Shown: one piece after another, positions 1-10,199 of the stretch
Position numbering within the stretch: position 1 is the first letter of the stretch
How the letters are laid out: each line of letters begins with the position of its first letter
Assembly (NCBI RefSeq): GCF_037975245.1
Contig: NC_092567.1
Span: 5,588,214 to 5,652,213, forward strand
Source of the DNA: Apostichopus japonicus
Taxonomy: Eukaryota > Echinodermata > Holothuroidea > Aspidochirotida > Stichopodidae
DNA length: 64,000 bases
Direction: 5' to 3'
Translations under genes and position numbers: made by a program
Notes under the pieces: model-generated
Seen by the model: the letters and a program-made list of their open reading frames with translations, nothing else
The model's database searches: none
Told to the model about the DNA's origin: nothing

Positions 1-1868
1 TCCCCAACGACTGTTAAGTGATTTTCAAAATGAATCAATAAAAGAAAGGAACAGTTTGACAGGTAAGATGCATCAATATATTTTGCTCAGATTGTTGAGG
101 TGGACTCACATATTGAATCAAGTAACAAGAAAATTAAACAGAATAACATTGTGTCTGTGTAACCTTACTTTGACCAGTGTTCGTATCGATTGATTGTTTT
201 TCAATTAACCGTTCCGGGGGAATATGGAAAAATGTTTAACCGGTTAGTTTACAGAGTTTTTTTTTGTGGTCACTCAAGTACATTAAATTAACATTGATTG
301 CAGTACCGTCGTACATGCAATTATATTCTGTATAACAGTTGAGTTTTCGAATCCAGAATCAATTGCTTCGCACTGTCAGTTACAACTGCTGCGTGTGTGT
401 CCAGTATCGTATAGTCTTTGCATTAACTTTTGATCAGCGTCAGTCTACAACACCGTTACATACTGTAAATATCAAAAAGATTAAGAGGCAACAAAGAACA
501 GTTGATAGATCATTCATTCTTGTCACCTTTGCTCCTGTAATTACCAGATACATGCTCCTTATTGCAGTTTGAATATTAACGTCATCAGAGTGTCGTCAAA
601 GTGTCACATGACAGATATTATTGAAATAACTTTGATCCCAAGCATCTCTGATATTCATCCCAAAGTAATATTTTTCTTTGTAGCATACTTCCTTCTTTGT
701 TTGAATTGAAAAGAAAATTAATTCTTGATTCGCCTCATAACTGTTGGAGTGATTTTGTGACGTCATATTGGTAAAGCTCATAAACCTTCCTATTGTATCT
801 AACTTATAGTATGATGATCGTACGCTCGATGTGACAGATGCAGTTTACAGCAAGGAGGTAGGTAGTGAAGTATAATGTATTACAATACACACAGATTCAT
901 TGGTTTAATCTCCATGAACATTGTAATGGAGATTGATCATTAACCTACAAAATAATCTGAACATTTTTTGGTATGTATAGAAATATAATAATGTTTGAAA
1001 GGGACGATTAAAAAAATATGGTCGCTGTGTGCACGTTGAACACAAAAGAATAGATTACATATCGCAAATAGGAAATGTTGAGTTTTGCTATATTTATATA
1101 AGTAACATAAGGCTTGCTTACTAGATCTTAGAAAACACATAGTGATTCACGGATTCATTATACATAACAAATAATTAGCTTCTTAATGTTACTCTATTAA
1201 CTCATATTACTATGAAAAAGTAATATTAAGGGTAACATTAAGTTGATTACACCATATTTTCTAATCTCATTTGATTGACAATGTGATTTCACAATTCCCT
1301 AACAGCCATATACTTTTGAAATATGAATTATTTTGTCATACAATAAACTTACAGCTATCATTTATGATTGACTTCTTTTATACAGGTTAGCGAATTCCGG
1401 GAAGTATGGCAGTAAGTTATTTTTATGTGTATTTTTTCGTACGATTGGTGATTTATTGAGTTAACATACACAAATCCCCATCATTACAATAATCCCTGCC
1501 TATAGCAAGTACCACCCAAATCCCCTGTTTTGGACTAAAAACAGGGGTGATTGAATATCTACCGGACTTGGTAATGCTAGCCATACTGAACGCTCTTCTG
1601 CACAATTTCACGATTAAACACACAGTGTATCATTTCAGTGTCAAGCCAAACTTGTCATCGCATACCAGAAAGTAGCACTGGCCATGAGAGCACTTGTGTT
1701 TACAATTATACAAGTGAATAGTCAATTAAATAGGTGCACTCAAGGATGAATCCTTATGGCAGTATTTGGGGTAGTTTATGCTATCAAGTAACAAATTATT
1801 AATGCAAAGGATACACACTTGTATGTAGGATGTGTATATCAAATAGGATGCAGTGACGGCCATACTTA

Positions 1869-1875
<7 letters not shown>
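1..1875. other. Unassigned AT-rich sequence
   Basis: I see no gene, RNA gene or transposon end that can be supported here. Reading frames are short, unlike known proteins, and broken by stops in all frames. It may be intronic or intergenic DNA. A stretch at 1386-1411 is bounded by AG and GTAAGT but is too short to call an exon. Confidence 0.5.

Positions 1876-1958
<83 letters not shown>
1876..1958. repeat. TA dinucleotide microsatellite, left part
   Basis: Uninterrupted alternating TA of about 83 bp. It ends abruptly where the element at 1959 begins. The same dinucleotide resumes at 3843, so the two tracts are probably one microsatellite split by an insertion. Confidence 0.95.
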
Positions 1959-1961
<3 letters not shown>

Positions 1962-3839
1962 GGTTCGGTCGGGCCCGACCAGCACGCTGAATTACCGACC
2001 GCCACAATCTGCCTGAGTGACTTTTCCGACCGGCACTTATTTTCGATAGGAACTCCAAAAAGCAGCTCCATAGCCGGAGGGTCGAACGTACAGAAACAAT
2101 CTGTTTGAGACTAGGGGAAATCCAGTTCATAACTGTTCAAAATATCCAACACATCACAGTGTCATACTTAGTAAAAATTACCAGAGTTCCGCATTCCAGA
2201 CCAATGACTGTTTTCCGTTTCCAACTCCCGATCGTACTTTTGGTAGTTTCATTTATATCTATTTTTATCGCGCGAGACACAGGCACTATCCAGCTAGCTA
2301 GTACACATACGGCCGTTAACCTTCGTAGCCGGTGAATTTACATCATATTGTATTAGGCACGAGTGACAAGGGCTGGAAAACCTTGCGAACCGTCCGAACC
2401 AGGTTCGCGGGAAATCCGCGATGCTCGCGGGAAATCCAGCCCGGCTGGCGGAAAAGAAAAAAAAAATCGGACAAAAAAAAATAGAAAAAAAACGGGACGA
2501 AAAACTAAAAAAAAAATCCACAGAGGACAAATAAGTACATCTATAAATAAAAAAGTAAAATTTCACAAGAAAAGTTTCAGAAACAAAAGGAAACTGTCCA
2601 GAGAGCGTGCTCGCAATTTTAGTCACCATACCAACGAGTAATGATGTGTCCCCAACCCACTTACAATGGCTATTTCGCAAGCTTCAGGGTATATGTGTCA
2701 CACGGACACCCACGGCCCAGCGCGGGAAGGTTGCTGTAATAAATCAGCCTCGCGGGAAATGTTTTGAACAATATTGCCATTCCACGTTCTTTTATATTTG
2801 TATTGTATGTTGGTTAGTAAACGTTTTCTTTCGTATGAATTTGACTTCAGTTCAGTGTTCCCACTAAGGTGCCTGATTCCCTTCAACTGACTCAGTAATC
2901 CCGCAAAGAAAACATTTGTCTGCTGGAAATCCCCGCATCGTTTTTTGCATTCGCGATGAGTTTATACTCAATGTACAACTTATTCACTTGACCGTATAGA
3001 GAAAAAAAAAACTGAAAATCAATTGTGTACCAATTGTGTACGGAATGGTGGTAGGCTACACCTTTCAAATTTTACGAAAGATCGAACAAAGCACTTTCGA
3101 AAAATTCACGCCAAACTTGCATATCGTACTAAATGCAACTAAAAAAGGTTCTAGTGCATCCGTTTATGAATATACCGTAAGACCACATCTGGTGTTAAGC
3201 GGGGGGAAAAGAAAGTATTTTCTAGCATTTCCAAAAATACCGAAAAAATAATATCCTACCATAATTAAGTGTATAGCAAATAGCCTAACCACCTCGGCAG
3301 TTATAACGGATCTCACGTAACTACAAAATCACAACTAATTGTATTTTGCGGAGTTTACGTTTTCTACAAGAACATGGAAACAATATTTAGCATTGAGGTA
3401 ATCATGCCAAGTGGCTTAAAACATGTGATTACAAGGGTAACTTTCATAAAGATGGCCATAGCAAGGGGCCTTGATATCGTGCTATGCGTGTATGGTATGC
3501 ATACATAATTCATTATGATTCGTCTTTATTTGGGAGTGGACTCTCATTCACTGTCCATCTAAAATTATCATCTCAGCCTGAATGATTTATTTAATAGTCA
3601 CCACTGGCTGGTCTGTACTCTGGTGCTCCAGATATTTGTCCTAACTTTTTTCATTAATTATGAAAAATTCCAGACATGAGATCTCATTTCAAAGCTGTCT
3701 CAGAATACTCTGGAAGGGCCGTTTCCGGCCATCTGGGGGTTTTCCAAAACCCCAAATTTTCTTGTACGCTCCGCGCCAACCGATGGTGGCGCTCCGCTTT
3801 GATAGTCCTGCCGGCACTCAATCCACCCTGGGCAGAACC

Positions 3840-3842
<3 letters not shown>
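1959..3842. mobile_element. TIR transposon (hAT-like) inserted in a TA microsatellite
   Basis: The left end reads CAGGGTTCGGTCGGGC and the right end, reverse complemented, reads CAGGGTTCTGCCCAGGG, so the two ends share CAGGGTTC and partial similarity beyond. TA repeats flank both ends, so an 8-bp duplication ATATATAT is possible but cannot be proven in a microsatellite. CAGGG termini fit the hAT superfamily. The 1.88-kb interior has no transposase-like frame, so the element is non-autonomous. It holds an A-rich stretch near 2453-2520 and, near the right end, a minus-strand copy of the hairpin module described at 53531. Confidence 0.65.
3712..3806 (-). repeat. Hairpin module copy (minus strand)
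   Basis: This is a ~95-bp minus-strand copy of the recurring module that reads, in its own direction, ACTATCAAAGCGGAGCGCC, then the GGTTGGCGCG arm, GTACAAGAAAATTT, and a purine-rich tail ending CCGGAAACGGCCCTTCC. It lies just inside the right end of the 1959-3842 element. Other copies sit inside elements with different termini. Confidence 0.8.

Positions 3843-3936
<94 letters not shown>
3843..3936. repeat. TA dinucleotide microsatellite, right part
   Basis: Alternating AT of about 94 bp directly after the right terminus CCCTG of the element. It continues the tract at 1876-1958. Confidence 0.95.
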
Positions 3937-3938
<2 letters not shown>

Positions 3939-4190
3939 CATAACAATATCTTTTAAGAATGAATTATAGATGACGTCGCTGCAGCCTGTTCAAACCAGCA
4001 AAGTCAAAACTATATTTTCTTGAATAGAATTGGGTAAAACAATGTTAAACTTTATTTGCGTTGTAACGTAGATCTATGTTCACATTTCGTTGCAACTGTT
4101 GCAACTTATCTTACTGCAGGGGTACAGACTGTCAAAAGGCTAGAGAAAGGAAACTAAAGGTACCAGAAGATGATACACTGACTCCACTGC

Positions 4191-4280
4191 TAACTGCCTG
4201 ATCAGTATAAATCAGCCACGTAACTGCCAGATCAGTATAAGTCAGCCACCTAACTGCCAGAACAGTATAAATCAGTACAG
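4191..4280. repeat. Short tandem repeat, 30 bp x 3
   Basis: Three head-to-tail copies start at 4191, 4221 and 4251. Each opens with TAACTGCC and contains CAGTATAA followed by TCAG. Copies differ at a few bases, and the third diverges at its end. No function is suggested. Confidence 0.9.
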
Positions 4281-4458
4281 GTATCAACAACGATCTTATA
4301 ACATTGGTACTGAATGCACAATTGAAGTTTATGAAAAAAAATAAGTGCAACATTCTTGGATTGGATTTAGTAGGTATAATGTTCAAGTACATTGAGTAAC
4401 AAAACTATAACACATGCTCATTTGGATGGAAAAGACCAAATAACAATTTCTATGGAAC

Positions 4459-4502
4459 GGATTTGAACCAGTCACCTCAGCATCACAACTCCTGCGATAT
4501 AG
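4459..4502 (-). repeat. Possible tRNA-derived (SINE-like) fragment
   Basis: On the minus strand GGTTCAAATCC (4459-4469) matches the RNA polymerase III B box exactly. About 30 bases upstream on that strand is a weak A-box-like stretch (ATATCGCAGGAG). No cloverleaf, poly-A tail or target duplication was found, so this may be an old SINE head or a chance match. Confidence 0.25.
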
Positions 4503-7186
4503 AAACGGAGGTACCCTGCCTTAATTTTTCAATGATTCCTATATTGACATTTCTTCTGGGGTCGCTAGTCAGAAGCTATGCATTGAAAAACCGCCCTTTA
4601 GTAAGAAAGCAGTTCATTTTTCGTCACTGCCCACTTCTTCACCTTTCAAGGTTATTAGTCTGGAACGTTAGCCTGTGTGTTACGTAATCAATTCGCCAAG
4701 CCTAGCAAAGGAAACGAGCGTGGAAAAGTCACTTGCACAGCTCAAATTTCCTGTGATCTACTGCGAGAGCCTATTAAAATGCTCGAGGCAGGTAAACTGT
4801 AATGGCAGTCGTATTAAAGGGCGCATTTTCAAATGGATACCTTGCATATCGTGTGGCCATGCAGGAATCACGCCCATTTTCATTCGATATGACCATTGTT
4901 TACAATTTTGCAGTTAAAAATTTTGTTTTAAATTGTTTATCAATGCACTGAATGACATTACATTGAAATTTTCAGTTCCACTCTTTATATACGTAACTTA
5001 CACTCTTTACATTCGTAACTTAAGTAATGAAGGGTATAAAGAATAACATTAAACGTTTGCCATGTGGTACATAAAATATATTACGTCTACCAACAACTAT
5101 ATTGATGTGGTGGAGACTTGATTACAACATAGCTTATTTGAGGTCTTATTGTAGGGAAAAATTATCAAGAAGAGAAGAATCCATTATCAACTACTTAGAA
5201 ATGGTAAAGAGATCCAAAAATTTAAATTTTAACAAATTTAACAAGTCTTAAGCAGCCGAGCACGTTTATGGCTGATACAATTCGACGATATTATTCTTAT
5301 GAATCTCATGAAAGTTGGAAGGTAGAACTTTGTTATACTGTTTAAGCATAAATGTACCAAACTCACATTATATTTGCATTGTCGAATTTCAAAAAATCCC
5401 CCAAGAAACTACAATATTACATCTGGAATAACACACACACAAAACACAAAATGTTACCTCAGTTTGTTAACATGTTTACAATTATGTTTGTTTTTGTTAG
5501 TAGTATAGGCCATATGAAGCTTTTCAGCATTCAGCATATTCTTTTGGTCCATGAACTGATAGATATTCTCTATTAACCATGGCAGGCCTTTTGTGCCAAC
5601 TTATAGTGCCGTGAAAAGTCATCATTTTGTTTCACAATGACTTTCTGATTCTGATATCAAATCCCTACCCTTTAGAAAAAAATGCGTTGGTTTACGTTCA
5701 TTTTGTCTTTATTTGTAATCAATTTTGATAGTTTAGGCAATTTACTATAATTGCCAATGCAGTTATATATTGTATATTAACACTTCATGAGATCTCTCTT
5801 GCATCTACTATGGTTATATACACTTTTTTACATTCCTTTTAAGAGAATGTCATATTGTAGCATGCAATACATTTAAGTCCGTAAAAGCTAACTTTGTTTG
5901 CTGAATCCTTGGAACGTATTAACTCCAGTTTTTAACTTTGCATCTAAAGAACAGGCTGGGAATTTGTATTTTGTAACACCTACATTTTAGTGGTTCAGAA
6001 CAATGGTACTCTAGGCAAATACTTTTAATGTCAGGAAACATGCGTGTTCTTTAGACTGAGCTTACTGGAAACATCTTGACTTCACTTGTGATTGGTTCTT
6101 TGAAGTATTTAATTAATTACAGCAACAGTAATATTTTTAAAGTGTTGATGTTTTCCAGTATGTTTTATAATAATCTGTTTTTACATGACGACTTTGTAAG
6201 TTAACTGAGAGAACTACTTTTTTTTCTTCAAATCACTTATTCAGGAATATGGGAGAATAAATAAAGATAATCATCTTCACCTTTTTAATCATTTATTTGA
6301 GTTATTGAAACTGATTTGAAGGCTTCCTAGCCTAACCGTTACTAAATCTCAATGCAAGATCAGTATTCCCTATCTGCTTACCCACGCTACTCTATGCTAT
6401 CGGGAGTACCATCTCTTAATCTGACAAAGAAGGGCTTAAAAGCAAGGCCTTTAGCATGGGTTCAAATGATTTAGTGAGGAAATAAGGAGGATGTGAAAGT
6501 TCACCAGTCATTTATGTGGTAGTCATGATGGACTGGTCTCATTGATCCAAATTTAGATAAATTGGACGAGATCAATTCAAGGATTAACCTGATCTAACAG
6601 AGATTCCCAAGTCATAGACACTCATGTTAATCTGTCCTGACTCCCAAACTTAAAGTTCGAATTCTAGCTGAACAAAATACTTGGTTGAGTTACAACTCTT
6701 ATAACCATTTCAGTACTTCTTTTTGTGGAATTGTTATAATAATACGTAAGAAAATACACACAACAGCCTTCTAGACTAACCAAAGTAGAAGTCCTGATAT
6801 ATTTCAATTTGGGCACTTTATACAGATAACCAGTGACAGGTCAAATTGAGTAATTGATACTTAGTTATAATGTCACCTATAATTGGATGGTCTAGGGATA
6901 GATTATGTAAACCAACTGGCAACTTATTTCAGTTAACAAATGGACACCTGCTTTGGTGGTTTATTGAATATTAGGATATCAAAATTTTACTTTCATCAAA
7001 GTACTCACCGACGAGAGAAAGTAATTCTTTCTGAAAGGACCGGATGGCTAGAAATATCTGATGGTGACATCTATAGGGAAAAGGGAGGGGGGAGGGAGGA
7101 AGAGATATAGTACGATAAGAGCAGACAAAAACTCATTTCTCCTCTTGTATTGTGTTCCCGAAAGTGAGCTCTCGCAGAGCTTTTGA

Positions 7187-8129
7187 CAGGGGCGGCGATT
7201 TGTTTCGAATATTGGGAAGGGGGGGGGGGACATTTGCTTGGGTGCAGGCGCTTAGCAACTTTCATCCCCAAAATTGTTCGCGCAAATCGTGTTATTTTGT
7301 ATACATATATATATATGCCTATATGTAGATGTATAAATGTATATAGTAACTGGTTGCTACAGCCCTATTTTCCTTTTTTATCGGCAAACCAAATTTCATT
7401 ACGGATGCAGTCCGTCTAGCTAATTAGCAATTCATTTTGAAAAAGTAAAAACTACTTTCGGTGAAAGTCTGTGACGTTTTTTTGGTGAAATTTAGTAACA
7501 AATTGTGACGCGAGGAATTTGCCAAAGAAGGGGCCAATCGTGAAGGCATACTATCTAAGCGTAGCGCCACTATGGGTTGGCGCGAAGCGTATAAGACATT
7601 TTTTGCCAAAATGCCTCCCAGATCGCTGGAAATGGCACTTCCCAGGCCTTGTAAGTTGCATCTTTGCATTTTCTACTTTGAAATTACTAGCGATATCATA
7701 AAAATATGCACCCCGTTCGCCCCCTCCCCCCCCCCCCTTGGCTACGCGCCTGCGGTTAGAAATCTTGCAGGAAACGTACAGGCCAAATGGAAACCAAGTG
7801 AACCCATATCGATGTGGATCATATATATGATTGTACGTACTTACACTCATACACAAGAGATGTACAGATATTATGATAATCATGAGTCACAACTTGCTAT
7901 ACGGTCACAGAAACGACCACGAAGTGTCATTTACCTAACGCAGCATGTGTTGGATAACGGTTTTAGCCGCCGCCTAGTATTGTTTGGATAAATAATCTCA
8001 CGCATTATTTTCTATTTATAGCCCCCAAAAAACTATGCCACCAAATATTGGGGGGATATTAGATACCATATCCCCCACCTAAAATATTGGGGACTTGTGC
8101 CCCCGTCACCCCCATGATCGCCGCCCATG
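7187..8129. mobile_element. Non-autonomous TIR element, 8-bp TSD GCTTTTGA
   Basis: The ends are CAGGGGCGGCGAT on the left and, reverse complemented, CATGGGCGGCGATC on the right. An exact 8-bp direct repeat GCTTTTGA flanks the element (7179-7186 and 8130-8137), which fits hAT-type integration. The interior is composite: a G-run and a C-run near the ends, a hairpin-module copy at 7550, and an apparent right end of another element near 7735-7752 (CTACGCGCCTG). No transposase frame is present. Apparent reading frames here are antiparallel shadows of one another. Confidence 0.85.
7550..7650 (+). repeat. Hairpin module copy
   Basis: Reads ACTATCTAAGCGTAGCGCC, then GGTTGGCGCGAAGCGTA, and ends CGCTGGAAATGGCACTTCCC. 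It belongs to the sub-group that ends CTCCCAGATCGCTGG, also seen at 26738 and 57786-57965. Confidence 0.85.
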
Positions 8130-8270
8130 GCTTTTGATGAATAACTTTTGCTGTTTATAATTCACATAAAGGCAGAAAAAACAATGATGACAACTGAAAA
8201 TATGCTAAAACAAGCATTACCTTAGGCATGGGCGTCAGCAGGTTTCAGAAAGTGAGGGGGACACTATACT

Positions 8271-8883
8271 CAGTGCTGCCAAGTCACCCGCTTTGGGCGG
8301 GTGTCACCCGCATTTTCGGGTCGTCTCTCGGTCACCCGCCCACCTGTCCGAATCTCCCGCATTTTCCAAAAAAACTCCCGCATTTTTTAAGAATCTCCCG
8401 CATTGTAGGCCCACAGAGTTTTTCCTGTGAAAGTGTATCATTGCTAGCGTGAAATTCATTTCATCACACCAAAATGCGAATTATCTCAGAACCGCCAGGA
8501 TCGGAAATTACTCAAAGCCGATTGTGCTAAATATGCCCGGCTGAAAGCAACGTTACCTATACGATTCGTGAAAAATAATACCGTTACGACACACGTGAAC
8601 GCTACAGCGTCCGCAAAATTTCAGAGATTTTTTTTTATTTCAAGATATTTTTTCCTCTGGAATGAAAAAAAAATAGACACAATACAAATATGGAGACAGT
8701 ATAGATTCAGCTTAGATGACCCGGGAAGTGATGTTTCCGGCCATCTGAGGGGCCGTAAGATCCCAAAATTTTCTTGTACGCTCCGTGCCAACCCATGGTG
8801 GCGCTCCGCTTAGATGGTGTACGTAACCAACAGCACCAGACAATTTTCACCCGCCTAAAAAAAATCTGACCTTGGCATCTCTG
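8271..8883. mobile_element. Nested TIR element, 6-bp TSD TATACT
   Basis: The ends CAGTGCTGCCAAG and (reverse complemented) CAGAGATGCCAAG share most positions. TATACT lies directly outside both ends (8265-8270 and 8884-8889). At 613 bp it is non-coding and contains a minus-strand hairpin module at 8720-8818 plus a run of CCCGCATTTT-type short repeats near its left end (about 8288-8405). Confidence 0.7.
8720..8818 (-). repeat. Hairpin module copy (minus strand)
   Basis: A reverse-strand copy near the right end of the 8271-8883 element. Together with the forward copy at 8887 it forms a ~100-bp inverted repeat separated by about 70 bp. Confidence 0.8.
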
Positions 8884-8886
8884 TAT

Positions 8887-8984
8887 ACTATCTAAGCGGA
8901 GCGCCACCATTGGTTGGCGAGTAGCGTACCAGAAAATTTTGGGTACATAAGACCCCCTAGATCGCAGGAGACGGCCTTCCTGAG
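8887..8984 (+). repeat. Hairpin module copy
   Basis: Starts ACTATCTAAGCGGAGCGCC, has GTTGGCGAGTAGCGTACCAG in the middle, and ends near GGAGACGGCCTTCC. It lies just outside the nested element's right end, within the 8227-9537 element. Confidence 0.8.
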
Positions 8985-9545
8985 TCGTTTTTAGTTACAT
9001 CAGAACCAGATCTGTGAGGAGAAATTTTGTCTCACAAAACTAAATTCCGACAGAAAGTACTGGTAGAAAGATGCCGTTCTGACACCAAGGGAGACGAATT
9101 ACACAGCGTCCATCTCAAACTAAATATTGAAAAGGTGGCGCCGTCACCTCCGGGATGAGTGGAATGGTATATATAATACATGCATGTAGGTGCGAGACGT
9201 CAGTTGTTATGTGCCCAGGTGCTTTAATAATAATAATCAGAAAAAGGCACAGCGCGCAGAGCGTGTGTAGCGCCTAGCCGGCACTCAACAATAAAGATCT
9301 ACCATATCCGGCGAATACATGTAGCCTTAATTACTTAACCCCTACACCCCTATTCGTCCGCCCAGTCCAAGGGACTGGAGGTAGTGATATGAACATAGTA
9401 ACTCATCACCATCTACCTGTTTTTTTTTTAATAACTGCTCTGAAAAGTGGGTGGGACAAATTATATGATATCCCCTCCACTTTTGAAAGTGAGGGGACAT
9501 GTCCCCCCCCCCCGTCCCCCACCTGTTGACGCCCATGACCTTAGG

Positions 9546-9751
9546 TCATTGTAGCTCTTTTCTTCTGACTTATGATTACATTTTCGAGCTATACGCTAAT
9601 TGTGGTGTGGTACCTTTATGGAAAGCTATCGCTTCCAACAAGTATGCTAACTTCAAATCGAAACATGGCCGTCAACTGAGATAACGCAAGAATTGGTGTG
9701 GTTATTGGCTGAGGTTAGTTCCAAGGTGTTTCGACAACAGAGAAGTTGAAT
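9546..9751. other. Junction sequence before E1
   Basis: About 200 bp of unassigned sequence between the TSD of the 8227-9537 element and the terminus of E1. At 9703-9722 it contains TTATTGGCTGAGGTTAGTT, which resembles the inverse of the AGCAGCCACTAA-type motifs just beyond the other end of E1 (29957-30000). Confidence 0.4.
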
Positions 9752-9984
9752 CGGGCTGAAGTTGGCGAACAATAACAGCGACCAATAGCAATGAACGTTA
9801 AGCATTACCAGCGACCATTACGAGCGAACAATAAGAGCGAACACTAAGGGGAAAATGATACTACGGAGAAGTTTAAGGGCAATTCCAATGTTACAAGGGG
9901 AAAAGTAAAGTTTTAAAAACTAAACTAATTAACACACTTATTTAACAGAGTCATGGGTGTGTTATCAGACAATAAAAGTTTTCA
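9752..9984 (+). repeat. E1 left terminal region with short sub-repeats
   Basis: After the terminal GGCTGAAGTTGGCGAACAAT comes a field of degenerate ~13-bp units of the type AGCGAACAATAAG or AGCGACCAATAGC up to about 9848, then GGGGAAAATGATACTACGGAG and a lead-in to the first degraded sat-1 monomer. The same sequence, with few changes, occurs at 51989-52224. Sub-terminal repeats of this kind often bind transposase; that role is inference here. Confidence 0.75.
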
Positions 9985-10199
9985 AATTGTGCAAGTAATA
10001 GCTGGCAACCCTCTCTATCACCCCATCGAAACCACCTTGAGAAAAGATGTCATCAGAGAGGGCGTTAATAACGCCAAAACTCGACGCGAAGTCTTATCTA
10101 CCGTTTATATACGGGTTTTCAACACGATTTTTGGCTAACAAATCAAATCTGTAACTCAGTATCATTAGGGTCCCCAAAGTAGCTGACGTTACCCACTAT

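Larger units (their letters stand above)
3937..7178. other. Unassigned AT-rich sequence
   Basis: About 3.2 kb without a supportable gene. Apart from the three-copy 30-bp repeat at 4191-4280 and a weak tRNA-derived signature near 4459-4502, I see only AT-rich sequence with scattered AATAAA motifs, which are expected by chance at this composition. Confidence 0.5.
8227..9537. mobile_element. TIR element, 8-bp TSD ACCTTAGG
   Basis: The left terminus is CATGGGCGTCAGCAGG and the right, reverse complemented, CATGGGCGTCAACAGG: 16 bp with one mismatch. The flanking direct repeat ACCTTAGG is exact (8219-8226 and 9538-9545). The element is 1311 bp and carries another element at 8271-8883 and a hairpin module at 8887. 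There is no transposase frame. It lies only ~90 bp from the right target duplication of the element ending at 8129. Confidence 0.88.

Noticed and set aside
1386-1411. Candidate 26-nt micro-exon between TATACAG and GTAAGT
   Set aside because: The splice motifs are good, but no neighbouring exon or reading frame supports it, and such pairs arise by chance.
1726-2130. Frame with a long run of alternating Ile-Tyr
   Set aside because: Translation of the TA microsatellite.
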